Notes under the pieces: model-generated
The model's input: the letters and a program-made list of their open reading frames with translations, nothing else
Told to the model about the DNA's origin: nothing
The model's database searches: none
NCBI RefSeq assembly: GCF_012641275.1
Contig: NZ_JABAIA010000001.1
Location: 3,348,001 to 3,412,000 of the forward strand
Reading direction: 5' to 3'
Source: Chitinophaga varians
GTDB taxonomy: Bacteria > Bacteroidota > Bacteroidia > Chitinophagales > Chitinophagaceae
Length of the DNA: 64,000 bases
In this document: positions 9,057 through 17,135 of the stretch, in pieces
How positions within the stretch are numbered: position 1 is the stretch's first letter
How the letters are laid out: each line of letters starts with the position of its first letter
Program-made: the position numbers and the translations under genes

Positions 9057-10691
9057 TTATGCCTCTATAGCAGTGAATGCAAATTTGTCCCCGTCAAACA
9101 AACCCAGGTCGCTGAGTTTTAGGTGAGGGATCACCAGCAGTGCCATGAAAGACAATGTCATATACGGAGAAGCAAGCGTAGACCCCAGTTGCTTGGCTGC
9201 CTGGTCGAAATGGCTGTATTGCTGTGCCACCGTATAGCCGTCAAGGTTGCTCATCAGTCCGGCCACGGGCAGGGGCAGTACTTGCACAGCTTCATTTTCT
9301 GCTACGCTGATACCGCCACGGTGCGCGATGATACCGTTGATAGCGGTGCAAATGCTGGCATCATCGATGCCGGCGGCTATGATATTGTGGCTGTCGTGCG
9401 CTACAGAAGAGGCGATGGCGCCACGTTGCAGGCCAAAGCCTCGGATAAAGGCGATAGCGGGGGGCGCCTGGCGGTAACGGTTTACGACTACCAGTTTAAT
9501 TACATCCTGTTGTGTATCGCAGGCGATGTGGCCGTCCTGTACGGGCAGGGTGGCCTGTAGGGCGTTGGTGATCAGCTGTCCGTCCATGGCTTCCATTACT
9601 TTGACCGTGATGGTGTTGCCGCTGGCAGGTACGCTGAAATCCACCGGGGAAGAGGGCTGGCACACGAAATTGTTCACTGCCGGCGTAGTTACCGGTTGGA
9701 TGAGTGTTTTGCCGTTTTCTGCCACTTTGATACCATCGATATAGGTGGCGAGGATATTAAAATCTTTGAGATCATTGGTGATGATAAAATCGGCGGGATC
9801 ATTTTCCCGTAGCAGCCCGGTGTTCAGGCCATAGTGCAGTACCGGGTTTACGCAGGCCGCACGTAGCACTTTGAAGAGGTCGATGCCATGGCCCAGCGCA
9901 CGTTTCACCAGTTGATTGATATGTCCTTCCACGAGGTTGTCCGGATGTTTGTCGTCACTGCAGAACATGATTTTCTCCGGGTGATGGTGCAGCAGGGGTA
10001 TCAGGGCTTCAAAGTTTTTGGCGGCGCTGCCTTCGCGGATGAGGATGTGCATGCCGTAATCCAGTTTTTCCTGTGCTTCTTCCAGCGTAAAACACTCATG
10101 GTCGGTGCTGATGCCGGCTGCAATATATGCCCGGGCTGCTTCGCCGCGAAGTCCCGGTGCGTGGCCGTCGACCGGCTTGTTATGTTTTTGGGCGGCGGCT
10201 ATTTTGGCCATGACGTCCGGGTCCTGATGCAATACGCCGGGGAAGTTCATCATTTCCGTGAGGTATTTGATATCGTCGCGTTGCAGCAGTTGTTCGATGT
10301 CGGCCACTGTAACTGTGGCGCCGGCTGTTTCGAAAACGGTGGCGGGCACACAGGATGGTGCGCCGAAGTTGAATTTAAAAGGGACTGTTTTACCGTTGTC
10401 CAGCATAAATTGAACACCTTCAACGCCCATGACGTTGGCTATTTCGTGAGGATCGCTAACGGTAGATACGGTGCCGTGTACGACAGCCAGGCGGGCGAAT
10501 TCAGAAGGCACCAGCATGGAGCTTTCTATATGGACGTGGGCATCTGTAAACCCCGGCAGGATAAAATGCGGATAGTCGTTGCTGTTACGAACGATCTGCC
10601 GGATGTGGCCGTCCCCGATGTGCAGGGTGGCCGGGTAAATTTCCTGTTGCAGGATGTCTACAAGATTGCCTGAGATCTGATAGCTATTCAT
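9057..10691 (-). CDS. ade: Adenine deaminase
   Basis: 544 residues, close to the usual length for the bacterial Ade family. It converts adenine to hypoxanthine and ammonia in purine salvage. Amidohydrolase metal-site motifs are in order: GFTDAHVHIESS near residue 45, VSDPHEIANVMG near 80, VDGHAPGL near 173, STDHECFT near 195 and MFCSDDKHPDN near 240. The C-terminal part carries the family's GLQRGAIASSVAHDSHN. Cytoplasmic. It is convergent with anmK across the REP-like element and divergent from the LolA-like gene. Together with upp in this window it shows nucleobase salvage, but they are not in one operon. Confidence 0.93.
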   Translation of the reverse strand: MNSYQISGNLVDILQQEIYPATLHIGDGHIRQIVRNSNDYPHFILPGFTDAHVHIESSMLVPSEFARLAVVHGTVSTVSDPHEIANVMGVEGVQFMLDNGKTVPFKFNFGAPSCVPATVFETAGATVTVADIEQLLQRDDIKYLTEMMNFPGVLHQDPDVMAKIAAAQKHNKPVDGHAPGLRGEAARAYIAAGISTDHECFTLEEAQEKLDYGMHILIREGSAAKNFEALIPLLHHHPEKIMFCSDDKHPDNLVEGHINQLVKRALGHGIDLFKVLRAACVNPVLHYGLNTGLLRENDPADFIITNDLKDFNILATYIDGIKVAENGKTLIQPVTTPAVNNFVCQPSSPVDFSVPASGNTITVKVMEAMDGQLITNALQATLPVQDGHIACDTQQDVIKLVVVNRYRQAPPAIAFIRGFGLQRGAIASSVAHDSHNIIAAGIDDASICTAINGIIAHRGGISVAENEAVQVLPLPVAGLMSNLDGYTVAQQYSHFDQAAKQLGSTLASPYMTLSFMALLVIPHLKLSDLGLFDGDKFAFTAIEA

Positions 10692-10765
10692 GCCGTAAAG
10701 CTAAGCAATAGCCGGCATTTTCAATGATCACATCTGCGAATGCTAAAGGAGGGTACGTTTTTTGG

Positions 10766-10773
10766 TACCTTTG
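10766..10773 (+). promoter_or_regulatory. Putative -7 box (TACCTTTG) of the LolA-like gene
   Basis: TAnnTTTG match ending 27 bp before the ATG at 10801, in the gap divergent to ade. Confidence 0.5.
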
Positions 10774-10800
10774 TCCATTCAAAAAAATCAACGGGAGTTT

Positions 10801-11538
10801 ATGAGATATGCAAGAGCTTTTTCACTGGCAGCAGGATTGGTAATGGGCGGCATCAGCCTGCAGGCCCAGACGCTGCCTGAAATATTAGAGAAGTACACCG
10901 CTGCGCTGGGCGGCGCCGACAAACTGAAGGCGATCAAGACCCAGTATACGGAAGGAGAAATGACATTTGATGCGCAACAGGGAATGAAAGTGCCCATAAA
11001 GAAATGGGTGAAGCAGAACGAAGCGATGCGGATGGAATTTGACGTTCAGAACATGAAAAACATACAGGTGGTACGTAAAGATGCAGCCTGGCAATACATG
11101 CCGGTTACCACCAATATGAACGTGGAGGAGATAGACCCTTTGGTCAGGAAGCTCATGCAGCCACAGCTGGATGTTACCGGCGAATTGTTTGATTTGGCCG
11201 GCAAAGGCAAGAAAGTGGAGCTGGCGGGCCAGGACACGCTGAACGGTGAAAAAGTATATAAACTGAAAGTGACCACGGCCGAAGGAGTCAATGGTTTTGC
11301 GTATCTCGATGCAAATACCTTTTATCTGGTGAAGGCCACCAATGAGGTGGAAATCAAGGGGTACAAAACAGAACTGGTAACGCGCTTGTCTGATTACCGG
11401 AAGACAGTGGACGGATATGCTTATCCCGCCCAGGTGGAACAAACTACCGGGGATACGAATGTCAGGATCCGTGTGAATAAAGTGGAAGTGAACCAGCCGA
11501 TGGCGGATTCCCTGTTTGAAAAACCGGTGGCTAAATAA
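10801..11538 (+). CDS. LolA/LolB-like periplasmic lipoprotein-sorting-type protein
   Basis: 245 residues from the ATG at 10801. The longer frame from a TTG at 10762 would run through the promoter box and lacks a proper signal peptide. The N-terminus MRYARAFSLAAGLVMGGISLQA|Q is a typical export signal. The mature start QTLPEILEKYTAALGGADKLKAIKT is common in Bacteroidota proteins annotated as outer membrane lipoprotein-sorting protein. The remainder is a half-barrel of antiparallel strands (DTLNGEKVYKLKVTT; FYLVKATNEV). True LolA carries lipoproteins from inner to outer membrane; whether this relative does so is unknown. Single-gene unit. Confidence 0.75.
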   Translation: MRYARAFSLAAGLVMGGISLQAQTLPEILEKYTAALGGADKLKAIKTQYTEGEMTFDAQQGMKVPIKKWVKQNEAMRMEFDVQNMKNIQVVRKDAAWQYMPVTTNMNVEEIDPLVRKLMQPQLDVTGELFDLAGKGKKVELAGQDTLNGEKVYKLKVTTAEGVNGFAYLDANTFYLVKATNEVEIKGYKTELVTRLSDYRKTVDGYAYPAQVEQTTGDTNVRIRVNKVEVNQPMADSLFEKPVAK

Positions 11539-11551
11539 ATGAAGGTGCGCA

Positions 11552-11577
11552 AAACGCCGGGGTGTTGTGCCCCGGCG
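11552..11577. terminator. Hairpin between LolA-like and WYL genes
   Basis: 8-bp GC-rich stem (11555-11562 with 11570-11577) between convergent genes. On the minus strand the stem is followed by TTTT, so it best serves the WYL regulator. Confidence 0.65.
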
Positions 11578-11582
11578 CTGCG

Positions 11583-12587
11583 CTATTTATACAGTTTGAT
11601 CATTTCTTTGGCTTCAGTGGCCAGTTTATCTGCCAGGTGCTGTGGTTCCAGTACCTTCACCTGTGCGCCATAACTCAGCAGCAACATGGTGAGTTCAGGG
11701 TTGATGACTACCTGCAGGGCTATACGGCATTCCTTGCTGTTGTCTGCCAGCACCTGCTGGGAGGAATGGATCGGCTGCGATTTGATATAGTTTCCCTGTC
11801 TTGGGGAGAAGGACAACACTACTTTCTCCGGTTCGCCTTCATGTACGGTGATTCCGATAGCATGCTGGAAGTAACTGGCATCATCAAAATTCTTTTCATC
11901 AAAATGTTTCATGGTAGGCCATAGGTTCACCACCCTGTCGAGGGCAAAGGTGATGACTGCGCCGCCTCTGGTTTGCTGGCTTTTGCCGATCAGGTAAAAG
12001 CGGTGCTGGTATTCCCGCAAATGGTATGGTTCCACCCAGTGTTCCTTGGGTTCGTTGCGGTCAAAGCTCTGGTAGGCGATGCGGACCACTTCCAGGTTTT
12101 TGATGGCGTCCACGATATCAGGGATAAACTGGGCGCCCTTGTATTGCGTAGTGCGGGTGAATTTGATCAGCCCTTTATGTTGCAGGGCTTCCCGGTTCAT
12201 TTTGAGGCTCGCGGCTATTTTGAGGATAGCGTCTTCAAACTGCTGCACAACCGGCAGGCTGCGGAATTGTTCGAGTATGCCGATAGCAATTTCCAGTCCC
12301 TGTAAGTCAGCTTCCTCAATGGGAATATTGCTGATGGAGAAGGAATCGTCCGCATAGCGGTAGGTACGGCTGCTGCGGTCATACACGATAGGCGCCATGT
12401 AATTGAGCTCCGGGTCCTGGCGCATGTCCTGAATATCTTTCTGAATGGTGCGGGTAGAGATGGCCGCGTCCATTTTTTCCGATACATATTCAATCAGGTT
12501 TTCCAGGGTAGGTTTTGGCAGCCTTTTATTGCGCAAACGCTCGTCTATCCAGCGATAGCGCGAAACTGCGTCCTTGTTTTTTGGCAC
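11583..12587 (-). CDS. WYL-domain transcriptional regulator (YafY type)
   Basis: About 334 residues from a GTG at 12587, which gives the start (M)PKNKDAVSRYRWIDERL that I expect for this family. An in-frame ATG at 12656 would add 23 poorly family-like residues and is the alternative. Residues about 1-65 form a winged-helix DNA-binding domain (STRTIQKDIQDMR), followed by a WYL domain (about 140-230; VRIAYQSFDRNEPKEHWVEPYHLREYQHRFYLIG split over two strands) and a WCX-like C-terminus. WYL domains sense nucleic acids or small ligands, and such regulators often control DNA-stress or defence genes. It is divergent from the orphan gene at 12730, its most likely target. Confidence 0.85.
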   Translation of the reverse strand: MPKNKDAVSRYRWIDERLRNKRLPKPTLENLIEYVSEKMDAAISTRTIQKDIQDMRQDPELNYMAPIVYDRSSRTYRYADDSFSISNIPIEEADLQGLEIAIGILEQFRSLPVVQQFEDAILKIAASLKMNREALQHKGLIKFTRTTQYKGAQFIPDIVDAIKNLEVVRIAYQSFDRNEPKEHWVEPYHLREYQHRFYLIGKSQQTRGGAVITFALDRVVNLWPTMKHFDEKNFDDASYFQHAIGITVHEGEPEKVVLSFSPRQGNYIKSQPIHSSQQVLADNSKECRIALQVVINPELTMLLLSYGAQVKVLEPQHLADKLATEAKEMIKLYK

Positions 12588-12697
12588 AAGCGTAAAATTT
12601 AGGCTTAAAAATAAGCATTTCCGGGCTTTAGGGGAAAATGACAAAAAAAATTTCACACGTTGTTGTCACTACGCAAATCCCTTGCGTGCGGAGGAGG

Positions 12698-12705
12698 TAG
12701 CTTTG
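12698..12705 (+). promoter_or_regulatory. Putative -7 box (TAGCTTTG) of the orphan gene at 12730
   Basis: TAnnTTTG match ending 24 bp before the ATG, in the gap divergent to the WYL regulator. Confidence 0.5.
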
Positions 12706-12729
12706 TATTGTTATCAAAAGCTGATAGTT

Positions 12730-13332
12730 ATGAGTAAAGCACATACAACGACAGCAACTATGCAAATGCAGGCCATTTCAGTTGGCCAGATCATTATGGA
12801 CGATTCCAACTATCTGACATTATGGGGCCATGTGCAGCAGGATGGCGTGTGGTATCCTTGTGATCTTGTAACTACTTATGAAGTAATGAATACAATGTTA
12901 AGGTACAGCCACGAAAAAAATGATGCGGTACAAATGACCATTGTAAGAAAGTTGGAAGCGATGCACCATGTGCCTGAACTGATTGATCTGGAAGAAGAAA
13001 TGGGTGGCGCAGTGGTTTTTGATAACATGGTTTTTTTCCTGAGCAGGCCGGAACACCATGAATGGGAGATCTGTGCGGACGATGCCTGTTATTTTATTCA
13101 GAAAGTGGTGGCAATGCCGGTAACGCCTCCCATACCGCCAGCGCGGGCTGCGTTGACGGAAAAAATGGAGGAATGCCTGCAGACACTGCGCAACAAGTAT
13201 GACCTGTACCTTGGATTTATTGAAATAGACCTGGAAGATGAAGCTGCCCGCGTAAAAGCCGGCCTGACCGATGATCTCAGTTTCAGTACCGCCTATTATG
13301 CCTGGCAGCTACATCTTTCAAATCCATCTTGA
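12730..13332 (+). CDS. Unrecognised soluble protein divergent from the WYL regulator
   Basis: 200 residues from the ATG at 12730. The frame stays open upstream to 12574, but that stretch overlaps the WYL gene and the promoter box, so the short start is chosen. No signal peptide or membrane segment. The protein is acidic, with many Met, Glu and aromatic residues (LTLWGHVQQDGVWYPCD; MHHVPELIDLEEEMGGAVVF) and a proline-rich linker (MPVTPPIPPARAA) between an N-terminal two thirds and a C-terminal helix region. I recognise no family. Its divergent placement suggests control by, or cooperation with, the WYL protein. Confidence 0.75.
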   Translation: MSKAHTTTATMQMQAISVGQIIMDDSNYLTLWGHVQQDGVWYPCDLVTTYEVMNTMLRYSHEKNDAVQMTIVRKLEAMHHVPELIDLEEEMGGAVVFDNMVFFLSRPEHHEWEICADDACYFIQKVVAMPVTPPIPPARAALTEKMEECLQTLRNKYDLYLGFIEIDLEDEAARVKAGLTDDLSFSTAYYAWQLHLSNPS

Positions 13333-13766
13333 TTGAAAACCCTGTTTTTCGTCCGGATGTTTGTAACCCCGTCGTCCATTGTCCCTTAACCCGTGAAGTA
13401 TCCTTGTTTGTTAGTTCCATTTTTTTACAAATCCCGTTGATTGAATCCAGTTTGTTTGCCCCTGTTTGTTAGCCTCAAAACCCTATTTATGACCTAGCCA
13501 TCATTGTTGAGCTTAACCCCTGGTTCATCTGTTGTGACCCTGAAGAGGCAGGCTGCCAGCGCAGCCTGCCACAAAAACTACCCTGCCGGTTCCCTATTAG
13601 CTGCCTTCCTGGTTTTCACGCCAGGAGGGTGCCCGGTCGGTGGTATCTGTATTAGAATCGTATTAAAAATTCCCTGTAATCGGGCCGGCTTTATCCGGTT
13701 CTCAAAAAAAAGCAGATAAAAAGAGAAAAAGTTCCTTTAAAGTCTATAATTTTTGTAGGAAAATGC
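13333..13766. other. Intergenic stretch without a credible gene
   Basis: About 430 bp. It holds two copies of a tgtttgttag word (near 13405 and 13464), a GC-rich hairpin (13547-13554 with 13563-13570) without T tract, and a 71-codon open frame (13504-13719) that I do not accept as a gene. The promoter of the peroxiredoxin lies at its right end. Confidence 0.4.
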
Positions 13767-13774
13767 TATTTTTG
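13767..13774 (+). promoter_or_regulatory. Putative -7 box (TATTTTTG) of the peroxiredoxin gene
   Basis: TAnnTTTG match ending 20 bp before the ATG at 13795. Confidence 0.55.
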
Positions 13775-13794
13775 GTCAAGTAAATTGTGAAACT

Positions 13795-14430
13795 ATGAGT
13801 TTAAGACTGGGCGATACTGCTCCCAATTTCAAAGCTAAGACCACAATAGGAGAAATAGATTTCTACGAATATCTCGGCGACAGCTGGGGCGTTCTGTTCT
13901 CTCATCCTGCTGATTTTACCCCCGTTTGTACAACTGAGCTCGGTAAAACCGCGCTCCTGAATGGCGAATTCGCCAAAAGGAACGTTAAAGTGCTGGCACT
14001 CAGTGTAGATCCGCTTGATAAACACCTGAGCTGGATAGGAGATATTAACGAAACGCAACATTGTGACGTAACTTTTCCTATTATTGCAGATGAAGATAAA
14101 ACAGTGGCCAACCTTTACGGCATGATCCACCCGAACGCTTCAGAAACATTTACCGTAAGATCTCTGTTTATCATTGGTCCCGATAAAAAAGTAAAACTGA
14201 CGATCACCTACCCGGCCTCTACCGGCAGGAACTTCAACGAAGTTTTACGCGTAATCGACTCCCTGCAGCTGACCGCTAAATACAGCGTAGCTACACCAGC
14301 CGACTGGAAAGATGGAGAAGATGTTATTGTTACGGCGGCAGTGCCCACCGCAGAAATTCCGGAACGTTTCCCGAAAGGCCATAAAATCATCAAGCCTTAT
14401 CTGAGAACAACACCACAGCCTAACAAATAA
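13795..14430 (+). CDS. Peroxiredoxin, Prx6 (1-Cys) type
   Basis: 211 residues, the size of the Prx6 subfamily. It reduces hydrogen peroxide and organic peroxides in the cytoplasm. The catalytic motif is HPADFTPVCTTELG with the peroxidatic Cys, preceded by the expected Thr. The Prx6 C-terminal domain is present, including DWKDGEDVIV and a late ERFPKGHKIIKPYLR. AhpC-type proteins are shorter and have a C-terminal resolving Cys, not seen here. Single-gene unit with its own -7 box; no OxyR gene or partner reductase is adjacent. Confidence 0.92.
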   Translation: MSLRLGDTAPNFKAKTTIGEIDFYEYLGDSWGVLFSHPADFTPVCTTELGKTALLNGEFAKRNVKVLALSVDPLDKHLSWIGDINETQHCDVTFPIIADEDKTVANLYGMIHPNASETFTVRSLFIIGPDKKVKLTITYPASTGRNFNEVLRVIDSLQLTAKYSVATPADWKDGEDVIVTAAVPTAEIPERFPKGHKIIKPYLRTTPQPNK

Positions 14431-14523
14431 AAAACGAACACAAGGAAGCCGAACTATCACACAACCAGGTACCGGCTTTTCACTATAAGAGTTTTTAATG
14501 GTTGGTTTTTGATTTTTACGAAG

Positions 14524-14546
14524 CGGGGATTTTTCCCCGTTTTTTT
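14524..14546 (+). terminator. Intrinsic terminator downstream of the peroxiredoxin gene
   Basis: 6-bp stem (14524-14529 with 14534-14539) followed by seven T. It lies about 95 bp after the stop codon. Confidence 0.75.
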
Positions 14547-14644
14547 ATTTTCATATTTTCGCATTTAAAAATTTTGTTATTTGTTTGGGTGCTTACATGG
14601 TAAAGGTTGACAAGGGAAATAGACATCTCATGACACCTGCACAA

Positions 14645-14677
14645 AATAAAAAAGCCCGCCGGCATATGCCAACGGGC
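14645..14677 (-). terminator. Intrinsic terminator of the RNA-modification operon
   Basis: On the minus strand gcccg/cgggc arms (14654-14658 with 14673-14677) enclose a short inner stem and are followed by a T-rich tract down to 14645. It lies about 80 bp after the RluA-type gene stop. The rest of the 14431-14758 gap shows nothing else. Confidence 0.7.
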
Positions 14678-14758
14678 CAGTATTAAACCAAAACTATTTA
14701 TATCTTCTTCTGTAACAACATCCTCAGCTGTTCCCTTCCATATCTAAATACTAAAATG

Positions 14759-15478
14759 TTATCGGTGTTTCCTGAGTTGGTTCACCACAGCATGGATATC
14801 TTTGGGCAACGGCGCCTCTATGGTATACGTTTTACCGGAAGGGTCCTTGAAAACCAGCATGGCTGCATGCAGCGCCAGTCTGGACAGCAGCGGTCTTTCT
14901 TCTTCGGTATGTTTGCCCAGTTTGAATTTTTTCTTAATAGAAGACAATAACACCGGCTGGGGACTGCCATACAATTCATCTACCGCAATCGGGTGACCGA
15001 GATGTTTCATATGCACCCTGATCTGGTGAGTACGACCGGTATGTATCCGCCATCTTACCAGACTGTAGAGGCCAAAGGATTCCAACACTTCATAGTCAGT
15101 GAGGGAAGCTTTGCCCTTACGGTTGGTCACCATCTTGCCTTTCTGCACCGGATGCTCCATAATGCCTTCGTTGATAGAACCTTTTTCCGGCATGGGCACG
15201 CCATGTACCAGGCCGAGGTAATATTTCTCCACATCACGGCTTTCAAACAGCTGGGAGAAATACTTATGGGCCGCTTCATTGCGGGCAAACAAAATGATGC
15301 CACTGGTGTCGCGGTCCAGGCGGTGAACGGTAAATATTTCCCCATAAGCCTTCTTCATGACGGCTATCAGGGACGTCAGTTCGTTATCGTGCCGGTCCGG
15401 CAGCGTAAGCATGCCGGAAGGCTTATTAACAACAACAAAATCAGGAGTCTCCAGTAAAATATGCTCTTCTAATCGCAC
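14759..15478 (-). CDS. RluA-family RNA pseudouridine synthase
   Basis: 239 residues. It converts uridine to pseudouridine in RNA. The catalytic motif is VHRLDRDTSGIILFA with the essential Asp; the later RIHTGRTHQIRVHMKHLGHP and LALHAAMLVF are classical RluA-family marks. There is no S4 domain in front, which fits the short RluA/TruC-like group. The start lies only 3 bp after the stop of the RsuA/RluB-type gene, so the two are cotranslated. Target site (23S rRNA, tRNA or other) cannot be read from sequence. Confidence 0.92.
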   Translation of the reverse strand: MRLEEHILLETPDFVVVNKPSGMLTLPDRHDNELTSLIAVMKKAYGEIFTVHRLDRDTSGIILFARNEAAHKYFSQLFESRDVEKYYLGLVHGVPMPEKGSINEGIMEHPVQKGKMVTNRKGKASLTDYEVLESFGLYSLVRWRIHTGRTHQIRVHMKHLGHPIAVDELYGSPQPVLLSSIKKKFKLGKHTEEERPLLSRLALHAAMLVFKDPSGKTYTIEAPLPKDIHAVVNQLRKHR

Positions 15479-15481
15479 CAG

Positions 15482-17077
15482 TTATTTTTTAAAATGTTTC
15501 AGCAGGATCACTTCTTTTTCATTGAGATAACGCCATTGGCCACGGTTGAGCGTCTTCTTGGTGAGGCCGGCATACATCACGCGGTCCAGCTTTTCCACAT
15601 TGTAGGAAAGGTGCTCAAAAATACGGCGCACGATACGGTTTTTGCCGCTATGGATCTCAATACCAATCTGCTTTTTGTCCTTGGGATCTACATAACCTAA
15701 CGCATCTACGAAGGCTACGCCATCTTCCAGGGTAAGACCGGCAATGATCTGTTCAAAATCATTTTTGGTAAGCGGTTTGTCGAGCTCTACCTGGTATATT
15801 TTTTTGATGTTGTGTTTAGGATGTGCCAATGTCTGCGCCAGTTCACCATCGTTGGTGAGCAACAGCAATCCGGAGGTGTTGCGGTCAAGACGGCCTACAG
15901 GATATACCCTTTCTTCACCGGTTGCGTCTTTGATCAGGTCCATCACGGTTTTGCGGCCTTCGGGGTCATCAGTGGTGGTGATAAAACCCTTGGGCTTGTT
16001 GAGCAGGATATACAGCAGGTTTTTAGTCAGGTTGATTTTTTTATCGGCCAGTGTAACGGTGTCTGCACCAGTGACTTTAGTAGCAGGTTCTGTCACTACC
16101 GTACCGTTGACGGTCACTTTACCTTCTTTGATAAAGTCGACTGCCTTGCGGCGGGAGCACAGTCCACAGTGAGCAATGTATTTGTTCAGCGGCATTTCGC
16201 CCGGAGCGAAAGCGCTTTCCTTGCTTTCCCTGGCTTCTTTTTTATGGCCGGAAGCGCTCTGGTTACCAGTGCCGGAGGCCCTGGAAGCCATGCGTCTTTC
16301 CTGTTTTTCGGTAAACCGGTCGTTGGTGCGGTCAAAGAATTTTTTGCGGTTAAAGCCGCTGGGTGTTTCCTTTTTGGGACCACCTTTTGAATCATTGAAA
16401 TCTCCGTGGAAGGAGCTTTCATCTTTGCGGGCGTAGTTGTCGGTTTTTTTGCCGAAAGGTTTTTTGTCGCCGTAAGTGCGTTTACGGGAGGCCGGTTTTT
16501 CGTCGTTGTTACGGTCGTCGCTGGCAAATCCTTTGCGTACGGGTTGTTTGCCATCACCGAAGGCGCGCTTGCGGGGAGTATTTTCTTCCCTGGAGGAATC
16601 TTTATCACCAAAGCTGCGCTTACGGAAAGCGGGTTTATCTTCTTTGGAGGAATCTTTATCACCAAAGCTGCGTTTACGGAAAGCGGGTTTATCTTCTTTG
16701 GAGAAATCGTTGTCACCAAAGCTGCGCTTACGGAAAGCAGGTTTATCTTCTTTGGAAAAATCTTTATCGCCAAAGCTGCGTTTGCGGGGAGTTTTATCTT
16801 CTTTGGAGAAATCCTTATCACCAAAGCTGCGCTTGCGGAAAGGCTGTTCGCTGTTATCGGACGTGCGTTTGCGGAAGCCGGCGGTGCCGTCATTGCTGTA
16901 GGTACGTTTACGTTGAACAGGTGCTTCTCCTGCGTTGTCTTTTGCAGATGCTCTTCCAGGCCTTTCACCATCAAAGGAGGAGCGGTTGCGGTTGCCTGCT
17001 GCCGGTTTGTCTGTGTTGTCCGTTTTTCTTCCTTTAAAAGGAGCCGGGCCCTTCTTAGCAGGTTGTTTCTTCTTCAT
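15482..17077 (-). CDS. RsuA/RluB-type rRNA pseudouridine synthase with long repetitive basic N-terminus
   Basis: 531 residues, more than twice the usual family length. The enzyme part is the last 240 residues: an S4 RNA-binding domain from Met295 (MPLNKYIAHCGLCSRRKAVD) and the catalytic core with PVGRLDRNTSGLLLL (catalytic Asp398) and NRIVRRIFEHLSYNVEKLDR. The first 294 residues are low complexity and very rich in Lys, Arg, Asp and Ser, including five near-identical 17-18 residue units (RKRSFGDKDFSKEDKP) at about 80-168. Such tails probably bind RNA without a fixed structure. Central gene of the rlmN operon: 58 bp after rlmN, 3 bp before the RluA-type gene. Confident on the enzyme; the tail's function is inferred. 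Confidence 0.92.
   Translation of the reverse strand: MKKKQPAKKGPAPFKGRKTDNTDKPAAGNRNRSSFDGERPGRASAKDNAGEAPVQRKRTYSNDGTAGFRKRTSDNSEQPFRKRSFGDKDFSKEDKTPRKRSFGDKDFSKEDKPAFRKRSFGDNDFSKEDKPAFRKRSFGDKDSSKEDKPAFRKRSFGDKDSSREENTPRKRAFGDGKQPVRKGFASDDRNNDEKPASRKRTYGDKKPFGKKTDNYARKDESSFHGDFNDSKGGPKKETPSGFNRKKFFDRTNDRFTEKQERRMASRASGTGNQSASGHKKEARESKESAFAPGEMPLNKYIAHCGLCSRRKAVDFIKEGKVTVNGTVVTEPATKVTGADTVTLADKKINLTKNLLYILLNKPKGFITTTDDPEGRKTVMDLIKDATGEERVYPVGRLDRNTSGLLLLTNDGELAQTLAHPKHNIKKIYQVELDKPLTKNDFEQIIAGLTLEDGVAFVDALGYVDPKDKKQIGIEIHSGKNRIVRRIFEHLSYNVEKLDRVMYAGLTKKTLNRGQWRYLNEKEVILLKHFKK
16575..16843 (-). repeat. In-frame tandem repeat of 51-54 bp, five units
   Basis: Codes for residues about 80-168 of the pseudouridine synthase. 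Units read (F)RKRSFGD[KN]D[FS]SKED followed by KPA, KTP or NTP. All are multiples of three, so copy-number changes keep the frame. The last unit degenerates to RKRAFGD. The repeats also create long meaningless open frames on the other strand. Confidence 0.9.
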
Positions 17078-17135
17078 AAATTATTATTAATTGATGGTCA
17101 TGCGTACATGACCCATAGTGTTTTTATTGTGCTGA

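Noticed and set aside
13504..13719. 71-codon open frame on the plus strand between the orphan gene and the peroxiredoxin
   Set aside because: No promoter box or family-like features, Cys/Pro-rich random-looking composition, and it spans a GC-rich hairpin; most likely a chance frame.
16575..16843. Possible CRISPR-like regular repeats
   Set aside because: Units are contiguous, in frame and code for a protein repeat; there are no spacers and no cas genes.
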